Source: Coriobacteriaceae bacterium EMTCatB1
Lineage (GTDB): Bacteria > Actinomycetota > Coriobacteriia > Anaerosomatales > Anaerosomataceae
DNA length: 64,000 bases
Assembly: GCA_001950395.1 (NCBI GenBank)
Contig: BDLO01000001.1
Location: forward strand, 62,001-126,000
Direction: 5' to 3'
Notes under the pieces: generated by a model
Database searches by the model: none
The model's input: only the letters and a program-made list of their open reading frames with translations
What the model was told of the DNA's origin: nothing
Shown here: in pieces, positions 40,652 to 50,252 of the stretch
How positions within the stretch are numbered: position 1 is the stretch's first letter
Layout: each line of letters starts with the position of its first letter
Made by a program: the position numbers and the translations under genes

Positions 40652-41355
40652 AGAAGGCGCTGATCATAGCGCTCCTCGCGGTGGCCGCCATTCCTCTGCT
40701 GGCCGCGATGGCCTCGATGCCGAGATTCGGCAGCCCGGAGCAGCCCGCATACACGCACGTGGCGAGCAGGTATCTGCAGAAGGGCGCCGAGGAGGCTGGC
40801 GCGGACAACGTCGTCACGGGAGTGATCCTCAACTACCGGGGTTTCGACACGAACGGCGAGGTGACGGTGATCTTCACCGCGTGCGCGGCGACAGCAGCGG
40901 TGCTCGTGACGTCGGGATCGCGGAAGAAGGAGAAGCCGGGCGAAGCCACAGTCCCTTTGAGCCCGGTCGTGGGGTACGTGGTGCGCCTCCTGGCCCCGTT
41001 CATAGCGCTGTTCGCCTTCTACGTGGTGCTGTTCGGCGAGGTCTCGCCCGGCGGTGGCTTCCAAGGCGGAACCATCTTCGCTGCGCTCATCATCATCTTG
41101 TCTGTGGTGGCAGGCAGAAACGTCGCCGAGCGCGTGCTTCCCGCTCGCGTTCGCCCGTGGCTTCAGATCGCGGGGCCGCTGTCGTTCATCGCAGTCGGGA
41201 CGCTGGGGGCTGTGTTGACCGGCTCATACCTCGGCTTCCCACACGCCCGAGGTCTTCTTGCGACCGCGATGCTCATGGGGATCGAGCTCGGCATCGGGAT
41301 CGGGGGAGCCACGGTGTTTGCGAGCATCTTCTGGCGTTTGGGTGATGAGCCATGA
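40648..41355 (+). CDS. mnhB: Mrp-type antiporter subunit B
   Basis: NVVTGVILNYRGFDTNGEVTVIFTA...LFGEVSPGGGFQGGTIFAALIIIL. Confidence 0.88.
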   Translation: MKKALIIALLAVAAIPLLAAMASMPRFGSPEQPAYTHVASRYLQKGAEEAGADNVVTGVILNYRGFDTNGEVTVIFTACAATAAVLVTSGSRKKEKPGEATVPLSPVVGYVVRLLAPFIALFAFYVVLFGEVSPGGGFQGGTIFAALIIILSVVAGRNVAERVLPARVRPWLQIAGPLSFIAVGTLGAVLTGSYLGFPHARGLLATAMLMGIELGIGIGGATVFASIFWRLGDEP

Positions 41356-41705
41356 TAGGCGCGCTCTGGTCGAACTTCGACTACGCGGTCTCTGTCGTCC
41401 TGTTCTTGATCGGGCTGTACTGCGTCATCGCCAAGAACAACCTGATCAAGAAGTTCATGGGCCTCAACATCATGGAGACCTCGGTGTTCGCGTTCATCGT
41501 GGCCATCGGTGTGGTTGACCGCGGCAGCGCCCCCATCATGGGGCCTGGGGCGCGTGGTCCGTTCGTCAACCCCATCCCGCAAGCCCTGATACTCACCGGC
41601 ATCGTGGTGGCTGTGAGCACGACTGCGCTGGCTTTGAGCTTGATCGTTCGGGTCTGGCATCAGTGCGGCACGATCGAGGCGGACGAGCTGAGGGAGCTGG
41701 AGTAG
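41352..41705 (+). CDS. mnhC: Mrp-type antiporter subunit C (NuoK-like)
   Basis: Three TM NuoK-like; LIGLYCVIAKNNLIKKFMGLNIMETSVFAFIVAIGVVDRGSAPIM...NPIPQALILTGIVV. Confidence 0.9.
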   Translation: MIGALWSNFDYAVSVVLFLIGLYCVIAKNNLIKKFMGLNIMETSVFAFIVAIGVVDRGSAPIMGPGARGPFVNPIPQALILTGIVVAVSTTALALSLIVRVWHQCGTIEADELRELE

Positions 41706-43199
41706 ATGTGGTGGCAGTGGGCACATTGGCTCCCGCTTGCTGTGCTTGTCCCGCTCGGCTTCGGGGTGACGACGCCTGCTGTGGCTGGGGGTGACGGCGG
41801 CCGGGCATGGCGATGGGCCGTCCTCGGTTCTGCCCTGGCTGCGGCAACGACGCTCGCCCTCGTCGTCCGCGTCGCACGCGAGGGCCCGTTTTCGTACGCG
41901 TTCGGCGGATGGAATCCGCCGTACGGCATCGAGTTCCGATTCGACGAGGTGGGCGCCTTCGCCTTCGTCGTGGCGTCTCTCGGGATGCTCGCGATCGTCT
42001 TCTCAGGACGATACGCCGAGCACGCGCTGGATCCGGCCCGGATCCCGTACTTCTACACGCTGCTTCTGCTCGACATCGCAGGATTGATCGGCTTCTCGGT
42101 CACTGGCGACCTATTCAACATGTACGTGTTCATGGAGATCATCTCGCTCTCGTCCTACGCGCTGGTGGCCGTGAGCGGCGAGCGGACAGCGGAGATGGCA
42201 GCGTTCAAGTACCTGGTCCTCGGTGCGGTCTCGTCGTTGCTCGTCTTGTTCGGCATCGGGATGGTGTACGGAACGACGGGCACGCTGAACCTCGCCGACG
42301 CGGCTCGGCGCCTTGGCGGCGTCGGGTCGGCGGTTCCCGTAGCGGTGGCGATCGCGCTCATGGCTGCGGGTTTCATGGTGAAGTCCGCCCTGTTCCCGCT
42401 GCACGTTTGGTTGCCTGACGCCCACGCGATCGCTCCGAGCCCCGTGAGCGCGGTGCTGTCTGGTCTCGTGGTGAAGGTGGGGCTGCTCGGAACCTTCCGT
42501 CTGTATCAGGTCGTCTACCGAACGGGCATCGTGGATCTTGCCGCTCTCGATCAGCTGTTTCTGTGGCTCGGCGCGATCTCGATCGTCATGGGCGCGTTCT
42601 TCGCCATCTTCCAGGACGACATCAAGATGATGCTGGCGTACTCCACGATCTCGAACATCGGCTACATCGTGATGGGCTTCGGGCTCGCCTCCAAGTTCGC
42701 TCTCATCGGGGCAGCCGTGCACATCTTCAACCACGCCATCATCAAGTCAGCGCTCTTCTTAGCTGCCGGAGCCATCATCCACCAGACCGGCTACCGCCGG
42801 CTGAGCGAGCTGCGGGGAGCGGGGCGGGGCATGCCGCTCACTGCTGCCGCGCTGTCGGTCGGCGCCGTGTCCATCGTCGGCATCCCGCCCACCGCTGGCT
42901 TCCTGTGCAAGTGGTACATCGCGCTGGGCGCGTTCGAGGCGGGCAGAGCAGCGTTCGGTTTCGCGCTCGTGTTCGGGGCGCTGTTCATCTTCGTCTACTA
43001 CATCCGCATGGTGAACGCGTTCTACTTCCAGGAGCCGGTGCATGCTGACGTGGTGCACGCTGGCGACCCGCCGCTGTCCATGCTCGTGCCCGTCTGGGTC
43101 CTGGCCGGGCTGTGCCTCGCGATGGGTCTTGCCGGCAAGATCCCTCTGACGTTCATCACGCCTGCCATCAGCAGGCTTCTGGCGCCGATCGGAGGGTGA
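41706..43199 (+). CDS. Proton-conducting transporter subunit (MrpD/NuoN-like) 1
   Basis: DLFNMYVFMEIISLSSYALVAVSGERTAEMAAFKYLVLG...VKSALFPLHVWLPDAHAIAPSPVSAVLSG...QDDIKMMLAYSTISNIGYI. Confidence 0.9.
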   Translation: MWWQWAHWLPLAVLVPLGFGVTTPAVAGGDGGRAWRWAVLGSALAAATTLALVVRVAREGPFSYAFGGWNPPYGIEFRFDEVGAFAFVVASLGMLAIVFSGRYAEHALDPARIPYFYTLLLLDIAGLIGFSVTGDLFNMYVFMEIISLSSYALVAVSGERTAEMAAFKYLVLGAVSSLLVLFGIGMVYGTTGTLNLADAARRLGGVGSAVPVAVAIALMAAGFMVKSALFPLHVWLPDAHAIAPSPVSAVLSGLVVKVGLLGTFRLYQVVYRTGIVDLAALDQLFLWLGAISIVMGAFFAIFQDDIKMMLAYSTISNIGYIVMGFGLASKFALIGAAVHIFNHAIIKSALFLAAGAIIHQTGYRRLSELRGAGRGMPLTAAALSVGAVSIVGIPPTAGFLCKWYIALGAFEAGRAAFGFALVFGALFIFVYYIRMVNAFYFQEPVHADVVHAGDPPLSMLVPVWVLAGLCLAMGLAGKIPLTFITPAISRLLAPIGG

Positions 43200-43200
43200 G

Positions 43201-44676
43201 ATGGAGACCGTCGACGTGAGAGTCCTGCTGGCTCCGGCTATCTCGTTCGCGTGCTCCGGCCTGGTCTTCCTCATGGGGCGAAACGTGTTCTGGCGCCGGT
43301 TCTGGAGCCTTGGGGCGGCGACGCTCAAGCTCGTGGTGGTCATGTCGATGCTGCCGGGAGCCTTGAGAGGCACGACGTACGTGTGGCGCTTCATCGAGTT
43401 CACGCCAGGCATCAGCATCGCATTCAGGGCAGACGCGCTGGGCATGTTCTTCGCGACCGTCTCGTCGACGTTGTGGCTTGTGACGACCGTGTTCGCCATC
43501 GGCTACATGGAACCTGAGCACGCCAAAGTGCGGTTCTTCGGCTTCTTCGCGCTGTGCGTGTCGACCACGGTCGGGGTGGCGTTCGCCGAGAACCTGCTCA
43601 CGCTGTTCGTGTTCTACGAGACCCTGACCATCTGCACCTATCCGCTGGTGATCCACGAGGAGACTCCCGAAGCGTTGCGTGCGGGCAGGAAGTACCTCGC
43701 GTACACGCTGAGCGGTGGCGCGTGCATCCTGCTCGGCTCGGCGCTGACCTACCAGGTCGCAGGCACGCTGACGCTCTCGAAGCCGGGGATCCTCCCCGCC
43801 TCAGCCGACCCAAGAACGCTCGCCATCCTGTTCACGACGCTCGTCGCCGGGTTCGGGGTCAAGGCCGCGATCATTCCGTTGCACGGATGGTTGCCGTCCG
43901 CGATGGTGGCCCCTACGCCGGTGAGCGCGCTCTTGCACGCCGTGGCGGTGGTGAAGGTCGGGGCGTTCGGCATCCTGCGTGTGGTGTACAACGTGTTCGG
44001 CGTCGAGCTTCTGCGCAGGCTCGGCTTCACCGTGCCGCTCGCGTACCTCGCGGCGTTCACCATCATCGCGGCATCCGTCGCAGCGCTCTTCCAGGACAAC
44101 CTGAAGCGACGGCTTGCGTACTCGACTGTGAGCCAGCTGTCCTACATCGTTCTAGGCGCTGCGCTGCTTACTCCGGCGGCTGCCTGCGCGGCCGTCGCGC
44201 ACATCGCCAACCAGGCTTTCGCGAAGATCACGATGTTCTTCGTGGCAGGATCGATCCAGCGAACCACCGGCAAGACGCAGATCCACGAGCTCGCGGGCAT
44301 CGGGCACGAGATGCCGCTGACCATGGCAGCGTTCACAGTCGCGTCACTGTCGTTCGTCGGAGTCCCTTTGTTCGCCGGGTTCATCACGAAGTGGTACCTG
44401 TCTCTCGGAGCGCTTGAGTCGGGCATGTGGTGGTTCGCCATCGTGATGCTCGCAAGCTCGCTGCTGAACGCGGCGTACTGGCTGCCGATCGTCTACCTGG
44501 CCTTCTTCAAGGGACCCCACGGACGCGGAACAGGCTCCGGTGAGGCGAGGCTGTTGTTGCTCGTCCCGACGCTCCTCTGTGCGGCGTGGGTGTTGGTGCT
44601 CGGCACGACGAGCGACGTGCCAGGCATGCCGTTCGCGCTCGCGCGGGCAGCCGTTGAGTTCGTGTTCAAGATGTGA
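43201..44676 (+). CDS. Proton-conducting transporter subunit (MrpD/NuoM-like) 2
   Basis: LLTLFVFYETLTICTYPLVIHEETPEALRAGRKYLAYTL...VKAAIIPLHGWLPSAMVAPTPVSALLHAVAVVKVGAFG. Confidence 0.9.
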   Translation: METVDVRVLLAPAISFACSGLVFLMGRNVFWRRFWSLGAATLKLVVVMSMLPGALRGTTYVWRFIEFTPGISIAFRADALGMFFATVSSTLWLVTTVFAIGYMEPEHAKVRFFGFFALCVSTTVGVAFAENLLTLFVFYETLTICTYPLVIHEETPEALRAGRKYLAYTLSGGACILLGSALTYQVAGTLTLSKPGILPASADPRTLAILFTTLVAGFGVKAAIIPLHGWLPSAMVAPTPVSALLHAVAVVKVGAFGILRVVYNVFGVELLRRLGFTVPLAYLAAFTIIAASVAALFQDNLKRRLAYSTVSQLSYIVLGAALLTPAAACAAVAHIANQAFAKITMFFVAGSIQRTTGKTQIHELAGIGHEMPLTMAAFTVASLSFVGVPLFAGFITKWYLSLGALESGMWWFAIVMLASSLLNAAYWLPIVYLAFFKGPHGRGTGSGEARLLLLVPTLLCAAWVLVLGTTSDVPGMPFALARAAVEFVFKM

Positions 44677-44688
44677 TGGGAGGACGGG

Positions 44689-46191
44689 ATGGTTGCGGGA
44701 GCTCAGACGAGTTGGGTGGTGCCCGCGGCGGTGTTCGTTCCGTTGCTTGGCGGTTGCGCGGCCGGTCTCTCGAGCGCGTGGTCTGAGAAGGCACGCCGGC
44801 TCGTCCTCTCCGCTGCGGCGGTCGTCACGGTCCTCCTTACCGGGCGCGTACTCGTGCAGGTGTCGTCAGGGGAGGTTCTCGAGGCCCGTCTGGTCCGCAT
44901 GACCCCCCAGATATGGGTGCACCTGAGAGTGGACGCCCTCGGCGCGTTGTACGGCATCGTCGCGTCCGTGCTGTGGCTGCTCGCGCTCGCGTATTCGTTC
45001 GGCTACATGGCAGACGAGCACCGTCTGCCGCGGTACTACGCCTTCTTCCTCCTGAGTCTCGGCTGGACAGTGGGCGTGGCGTACTCAGGGAACCTGCTCA
45101 CGTTCCTCATCTTCTACGAGCTGTTCAGCATCCTTACGTACCCGCTTGTGGTGCACGAGGAGACTCCCGAGGCGCTGGCCGCTGGCACGAAGTACATCGC
45201 CTACATCCTCGTTGGCGGGAGCCTTGTGCTTCTCGCGATCGTCTACACCTACTTCCTGGCAGGCGGGCAAGATATCGGCGCTCCGCTTCTTAACGCTGGG
45301 GTGGCGAAAGGGCAGCTCCTCGCGGTGTTCTGGTGCTTCTTGGCAGGGTTCGGGGTGAAGGCCGCGATCGTGCCCCTCCACGGGTGGGTTCCTGACGCCC
45401 ACCCTGCGGCGCCTGCTCCGTTCTCTGCGGTGCTCTCAGGCATCATGGTCGCCACCGGGACGTTCGGCATCATGCGGGTTGTCTTCAATGTGTTCGGCGT
45501 CGAGCTCGTGCGAGACCTCGGGGTGGGGCGTTGGGTCGCATACCTGGCCGCATTCACCGTCGTCTTCGCTGCTGTGCTCGCGATGAGCCAAGACGACGTC
45601 AAGCGTCGGCTCGCGTACTCGACCATCTCGCAGATGGGGTACGTGACCCTCGGCATCGCCCTTCTTGACCCCGATGCGGCGACGGGCGCGATCGTGCACG
45701 TCGCGAACCACGCGTTCATGAAAGGCGCGCTGTTCTTCTGCGCAGGCCTGTTCATCAAGCGGCTCGGCGTACGGTCTGTGCGCGACCTCGACGGCGCGTC
45801 GAAGCGCATGCCTCTGACCGCCGCAGCGCTGACGATCGCATCACTCGCGATGATCGGCACGCCGCCGCTCGCAGGGTTCGTCAGCAAGTGGTACCTCGGC
45901 ATCGGTATCCTCGACTCCGGGCAGGTCTGGTACCTTGCCGTGCTCATCGGGGGAGCGCTTCTGGCTGGCGTGTACCTGCTGCCGATCTCGTACCGGATGT
46001 ACTTCAAAGAGCCGAGCGCGGCCGTCGTGGGAGCGCTCAGCGAAGAAGGCGGCTCTCGCGAGGCGCCGTTCACGATGCTTGCCCCACTGGTCGGTGCGGT
46101 GGCGCTCGTGATCCTCCTTGGGATATGCGCTGCGGCGCCGTTCTTGCCGCTTGAAGTCGCCAAGAGCGCTGTCGAGGGATTCTTCAGGTGA
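44689..46191 (+). CDS. Proton-conducting transporter subunit (MrpD/NuoM-like) 3
   Basis: LLTFLIFYELFSILTYPLVVHEETPEALAAGTKYIAYIL...VKAAIVPLHGWVPDAHPAAPAPFSAVLSGIMVATGTFG. Confidence 0.9.
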   Translation: MVAGAQTSWVVPAAVFVPLLGGCAAGLSSAWSEKARRLVLSAAAVVTVLLTGRVLVQVSSGEVLEARLVRMTPQIWVHLRVDALGALYGIVASVLWLLALAYSFGYMADEHRLPRYYAFFLLSLGWTVGVAYSGNLLTFLIFYELFSILTYPLVVHEETPEALAAGTKYIAYILVGGSLVLLAIVYTYFLAGGQDIGAPLLNAGVAKGQLLAVFWCFLAGFGVKAAIVPLHGWVPDAHPAAPAPFSAVLSGIMVATGTFGIMRVVFNVFGVELVRDLGVGRWVAYLAAFTVVFAAVLAMSQDDVKRRLAYSTISQMGYVTLGIALLDPDAATGAIVHVANHAFMKGALFFCAGLFIKRLGVRSVRDLDGASKRMPLTAAALTIASLAMIGTPPLAGFVSKWYLGIGILDSGQVWYLAVLIGGALLAGVYLLPISYRMYFKEPSAAVVGALSEEGGSREAPFTMLAPLVGAVALVILLGICAAAPFLPLEVAKSAVEGFFR

Positions 46192-46203
46192 AGGCGGGTT
46201 GCC

Positions 46204-48855
46204 GTGCACGCAGAGGCTGAGGCATACGTCAGCGCGCTGCCCGTGGCCGCGGTCGCGCTGCCGCTTCTGTCTGCGATTCTCGTGCCGCAGATCGGGCGAA
46301 GGTCGACTGGGTTCCGCAACCTGTTTGTCGCAATCGTGGTCGCCATCGACCTCGCGATCGTTGCGGCGTTGGTGCCCCAGGTGGCCGAGCACCATCGGGT
46401 CACGGCCTCCGTGCTTCCGACCTTCATGGGTGGGTTGCGCTTTGCGGTGGACTCGTTCTCGCTCTTGTTCGCGCTGTTCACGGCGCTCGTGTGGTTCGCG
46501 TCTACCCTGTATGCGCTCGACTATCTCGCGCACGAGAAGCACCACGACCGCTACCACGTGACGAACCTCGTGGTCCTGGCATCCATGCTCGGCGTCGTGA
46601 TGGCAGGCGATCTCGTCACCCTCTACCTGTTCTTCGAGTCGCTTGGGCTCGTGGCGTTCCTCTTCGTCATCCACGCAGAGACCGATGAGGCGAAGCGCGC
46701 GTCAGTGAAGTACTTCTGGACGACGGTGCTTGGCGGATTCGCGCTGTTCGGCGGGATCCTGTTGACCTTCGCTCTCGGGGGTGAGGGTGCGCTTCAGCCG
46801 CTTCCGCAGGAAGGGCCGGTGGCACTGAAGTGGACGGCCGCGGCTCTGCTCCTGCTCGGCTTCGGCGTCAAGGCCGGCATGCAGCCGGTGCACGTGTGGC
46901 TTCCGGACGCCCATCCCGTGGCGCCGTCGCCTGCCAGCGCTCTGCTCTCCGGCGTGATGATCAAGGCGGGTGCGTACGGCATCTTCCGGACCGTCACCGC
47001 CCTGTTCAGGCCACAAATCGCGGAGCACCTCGAGGAACACGCATGGGCCTTCAGCTCGCAGCTCGGGATAGTCGTGCTGTGGATCGGGATCTTCACGATG
47101 TTCACCGGCGTGTGCATGGCGTTGCTGCAGAGCAACGCCAAGCGCATGCTCGCGTACCACTCCGTGTCCCAGATGGGGTTCATCCTCGCGGGCATCGGCG
47201 CCGCCGGCTACCTGGGAGCTCACGGGGCGATGGGGATCGCCGGCGGGCTGTTCCATGTGCTGAACCACGCGCTGTTCAAGGCGTGTCTGTTCCTCGGGGT
47301 CGGCGCAGTCTACTTCCGCACCAAGTCGCTCGACATGTATCACCTCGGCGGGCTCGCGAAGCGCATGCCGCTCACGTTCGCGTTCATGGCCGTCGCAGCT
47401 GCCGGGATCACAGGCGTCCCGCTCTTCAACGGGTTCGTGAGCAAGTGCATGATCCATCATGCGCTCGTCGAGGCGTACGAGCTTCACGAGGTCGCGTCGC
47501 TCGCGTTCGCCGAGAAGGTCTACATCGTGACGTGCGGGGGCACTGCGTGCTCGTTCATCAAGCTCATCGGCCTCACATTCCTCGGGAAGCCCAAGGTCGA
47601 GTACGGGCCTGAGGTTCGAGAGGCGCCGCCGCGGATGCTGGTGGCGATGGGGATACTCGGCGCTGCGATCGTCACGCTCGGCGTGCGACCCCAGCTCGTG
47701 ATCCGCGGTGTCTTCGAGCCCGGCCTGCACCTGTGGGGACTGCACTTCGACGTGCTCGAAGAGTACCTGGCGGAGTACTTCTTGCGGTGGGGCGACATCT
47801 CCTCGGTGGTCGTCGCGTTCGCCATAGGGGCGACCGTGTTCACCGTAGGGATGAAGACGGGGCTGTTCCACGCGCACCTCCCGTGCTGGCTTTCGATCGA
47901 CTGGTGGTATCTGCAGGGCGTCCGAGCGCTGGGCCGTGGAGCGACGCTCGTGTGGAAGGCGTACGAATCGTGGCTCCACGCCGTGGCTGCTGCGCTCCGT
48001 GACGTGCGCGACGGGTACGGGCGCGCACGCGCGCGGATCGAGCGTTGGTATCGGCGCGCCACCGTGGTCCTCAGCACGGGCGTGACGGAGACGCTCGGCC
48101 AGCGGGCGATCGCGCGAGCCGAGCTCGCGTTGGAGGTCGAGCGACATGAAGAGGTGCGAGAGGCCGTCGAGCGGGCCGTCAGGGTGCTTGGCTCAGCCGG
48201 CATCGCGGAGGAAAGCGATTGGCGTGACGCCATCGACGCCGTGCGAGAATCGGCCAGCTACATCGCACAGCGGCTGTTCGCCGTGCGTCTAGCGGCCATC
48301 CAGGATGCCGTTCGCCAGGGTCATGCCCGGGAGCTGCTTGACCGCCTCGAAGGTCTGATAGCGGACACCGCACCGTGCCGGGATCGCGTGGCGATGGCTG
48401 CGCTCGCTGCTGCCGCGGACAGGCGTGCCGGACGCGACGTCGTGAGGCGCCTCGCCGCTGCTGCGAACGCCGCGGCGAGCGAGGAGCGGTTCGATTTGAA
48501 GGTGCGCGCTGCTGTCCGCGCCCGTCCTGCTGCAGTCGACCGCCTCGCATCGAGAGCGGAGGTGGCACCGACGGAGGTGGCGCGCGGGGCCCGGGAGGTC
48601 TTCGAGGCCAGCAGCGCATGGTCGCGCAGCGCCACGGTCTCGTGGAGCAGGTGGGCGCTCGACATGGTGAGACTGGCCGTCGATGCCATGACGCGCGAGC
48701 GCGCAGGCAGGGTCTTCGACACCTCGAGCAGCGAAGAGAGCGTGCTTGTCACGCGTCGTGCGATCACGCGGTACGCCCGGGACATGAGCTTCAACGTCGC
48801 GGTGATCGTTGCCGTGCTGCTTGCGTTCGTCGCGGCTGTCTTGCAAGGCCGCTGA
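46204..48855 (+). CDS. Proton-conducting transporter subunit (NuoL/MrpA-like) 4 with about 250-aa C-terminal extension
   Basis: LVTLYLFFESLGLVAFLFVIHAETDEAKRASVKYFWTTVLGG...VKAGMQPVHVWLPDAHPVAPSPASALLSGVMIKAGAYGIFR; long helical tail ending in one TM. Confidence 0.87.
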   Translation: MHAEAEAYVSALPVAAVALPLLSAILVPQIGRRSTGFRNLFVAIVVAIDLAIVAALVPQVAEHHRVTASVLPTFMGGLRFAVDSFSLLFALFTALVWFASTLYALDYLAHEKHHDRYHVTNLVVLASMLGVVMAGDLVTLYLFFESLGLVAFLFVIHAETDEAKRASVKYFWTTVLGGFALFGGILLTFALGGEGALQPLPQEGPVALKWTAAALLLLGFGVKAGMQPVHVWLPDAHPVAPSPASALLSGVMIKAGAYGIFRTVTALFRPQIAEHLEEHAWAFSSQLGIVVLWIGIFTMFTGVCMALLQSNAKRMLAYHSVSQMGFILAGIGAAGYLGAHGAMGIAGGLFHVLNHALFKACLFLGVGAVYFRTKSLDMYHLGGLAKRMPLTFAFMAVAAAGITGVPLFNGFVSKCMIHHALVEAYELHEVASLAFAEKVYIVTCGGTACSFIKLIGLTFLGKPKVEYGPEVREAPPRMLVAMGILGAAIVTLGVRPQLVIRGVFEPGLHLWGLHFDVLEEYLAEYFLRWGDISSVVVAFAIGATVFTVGMKTGLFHAHLPCWLSIDWWYLQGVRALGRGATLVWKAYESWLHAVAAALRDVRDGYGRARARIERWYRRATVVLSTGVTETLGQRAIARAELALEVERHEEVREAVERAVRVLGSAGIAEESDWRDAIDAVRESASYIAQRLFAVRLAAIQDAVRQGHARELLDRLEGLIADTAPCRDRVAMAALAAAADRRAGRDVVRRLAAAANAAASEERFDLKVRAAVRARPAAVDRLASRAEVAPTEVARGAREVFEASSAWSRSATVSWSRWALDMVRLAVDAMTRERAGRVFDTSSSEESVLVTRRAITRYARDMSFNVAVIVAVLLAFVAAVLQGR

Positions 48856-48859
48856 GCGC

Positions 48860-50107
48860 TCACCGGATCGGCGAGATCGGCTCGTCCGAGGCCAGCAGCG
48901 GCTGGATCTCGGCTGGCGCAGGAGCCGCAGCGCGGTCGATCGCGCGCGCTTCGAGCATGCCGAGCGTCGCAGCCGTCGCCGTGAACAGGCCGCCTGCGAT
49001 AAGGGTCTGCTGCACGCCGATCGCCGCTGCGAGCGCGGGAGCGAACGAAAGCGGCACGAGCTCGCCTGCCTGCCGGTGCACTTGTGCGGTCCCTGTCACG
49101 CGGCCCACGAGCTCGTGCGGTGTGTCGCGGTGCAAGAGCGTCCGTAGCAGCGGCTCGAGCGCGCCGACGATCGTACCCCACGCGAGTGCGCCGAGGGCGA
49201 TGACGCGCAGATCGGCGGTGCCGATGTACAAGACGCTCCCAGCGCCGGTGAGCGCAACGGCCGCTGCAAGGCCGCGCGCCGACACGACGGAGCGCGGCAG
49301 GCGCCGGAGCATCGTCGCGCCTAGGAGGATTCCCGCGCCGAACACGGCATTCACGTACCCGATCGTCTCAACGCCCGTTCGGACCACGTCGCGGTAGAAC
49401 AGCGGCTCGAGCGCGCCGAACGCTCCGAAGCCAAGCCAGGTCACGGTGCCTGCGAGCACGTAGAACCTGATCGATCGCATGCCGTAGACGACGCGCGCGC
49501 CTTCTGCTGCCTCCTTGAGCGGGTTGCCGCGCGTCTCAGAGCGCCGAGGGCCGTCGATCCGGGTGCGTGCGAACAACGCGACTGCGGCGATCGATGTGAG
49601 CGCGTCGAAGACGAAAACGCTGTCGACTCCAGCGGCGTGCGAGACGAAGGCGCCGAGCACCGGCCCGGTGATGAATGCTGCGGATCCAGCGGTCTCGAGG
49701 AGCGAGTTCATCCGTGCGAGTTCGGACGAGTCCCGGACGAGGTACGGCGCGAGCGATGCGGCGGCCGTCTGGATCGGGGAGCCTGCCAGGCCCCACAGCG
49801 CCACCAGCGGGACGAGCGTTGCGATGGAGTCGGCGGCCGCGACTGCCAACGCGACGGGGACGAACAGCGCTTCTGCGCCCATGATGACGCGCTTCGGGCC
49901 GTAACGGTCCACGAGCACGCCGCCGATGACGCTGCCGCCGATGGAAGCAGCGCTCAAGCAGAACATGACGAGCGCCAGCTGGCGAGGCGTGGCGTGCAGC
50001 GAGAAGGCCGCCTTGCCCCACACGCCGATGAAGAAGGCGGCTTCGCTGCCGGCTCGGGATATGAAACGCGCGGCGAGCGCGCGTCTGATGTCGGGCTTGC
50101 TTGTCAC
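48860..50107 (-). CDS. MFS transporter
   Basis: VTSKPDIRRALAARFISRAGSEAAFFIGVWGKAAFSLHATPRQLALVMF...VDRYGPKRVIM. Confidence 0.83.
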   Translation of the reverse strand: MTSKPDIRRALAARFISRAGSEAAFFIGVWGKAAFSLHATPRQLALVMFCLSAASIGGSVIGGVLVDRYGPKRVIMGAEALFVPVALAVAAADSIATLVPLVALWGLAGSPIQTAAASLAPYLVRDSSELARMNSLLETAGSAAFITGPVLGAFVSHAAGVDSVFVFDALTSIAAVALFARTRIDGPRRSETRGNPLKEAAEGARVVYGMRSIRFYVLAGTVTWLGFGAFGALEPLFYRDVVRTGVETIGYVNAVFGAGILLGATMLRRLPRSVVSARGLAAAVALTGAGSVLYIGTADLRVIALGALAWGTIVGALEPLLRTLLHRDTPHELVGRVTGTAQVHRQAGELVPLSFAPALAAAIGVQQTLIAGGLFTATAATLGMLEARAIDRAAAPAPAEIQPLLASDEPISPIR

Positions 50108-50252
50108 AGCGGTTCCGTCCTCGTTATGCAGACAAGCGCCAATGGTATACGAAACTCCGGTGCGTGTCTGGCGAGCCGGCCGTGACGGCGTTGCGTCTGG
50201 CGTCTGGAAGTCGCTGGGTGTACGCTCGTACCGTGACGAGGGAGGCGATTGC

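Noticed and set aside
46702-48147. 481-aa minus-strand ORF
   Set aside because: Antisense to the NuoL-like subunit; His/Arg/Glu/Asp-rich shadow frame
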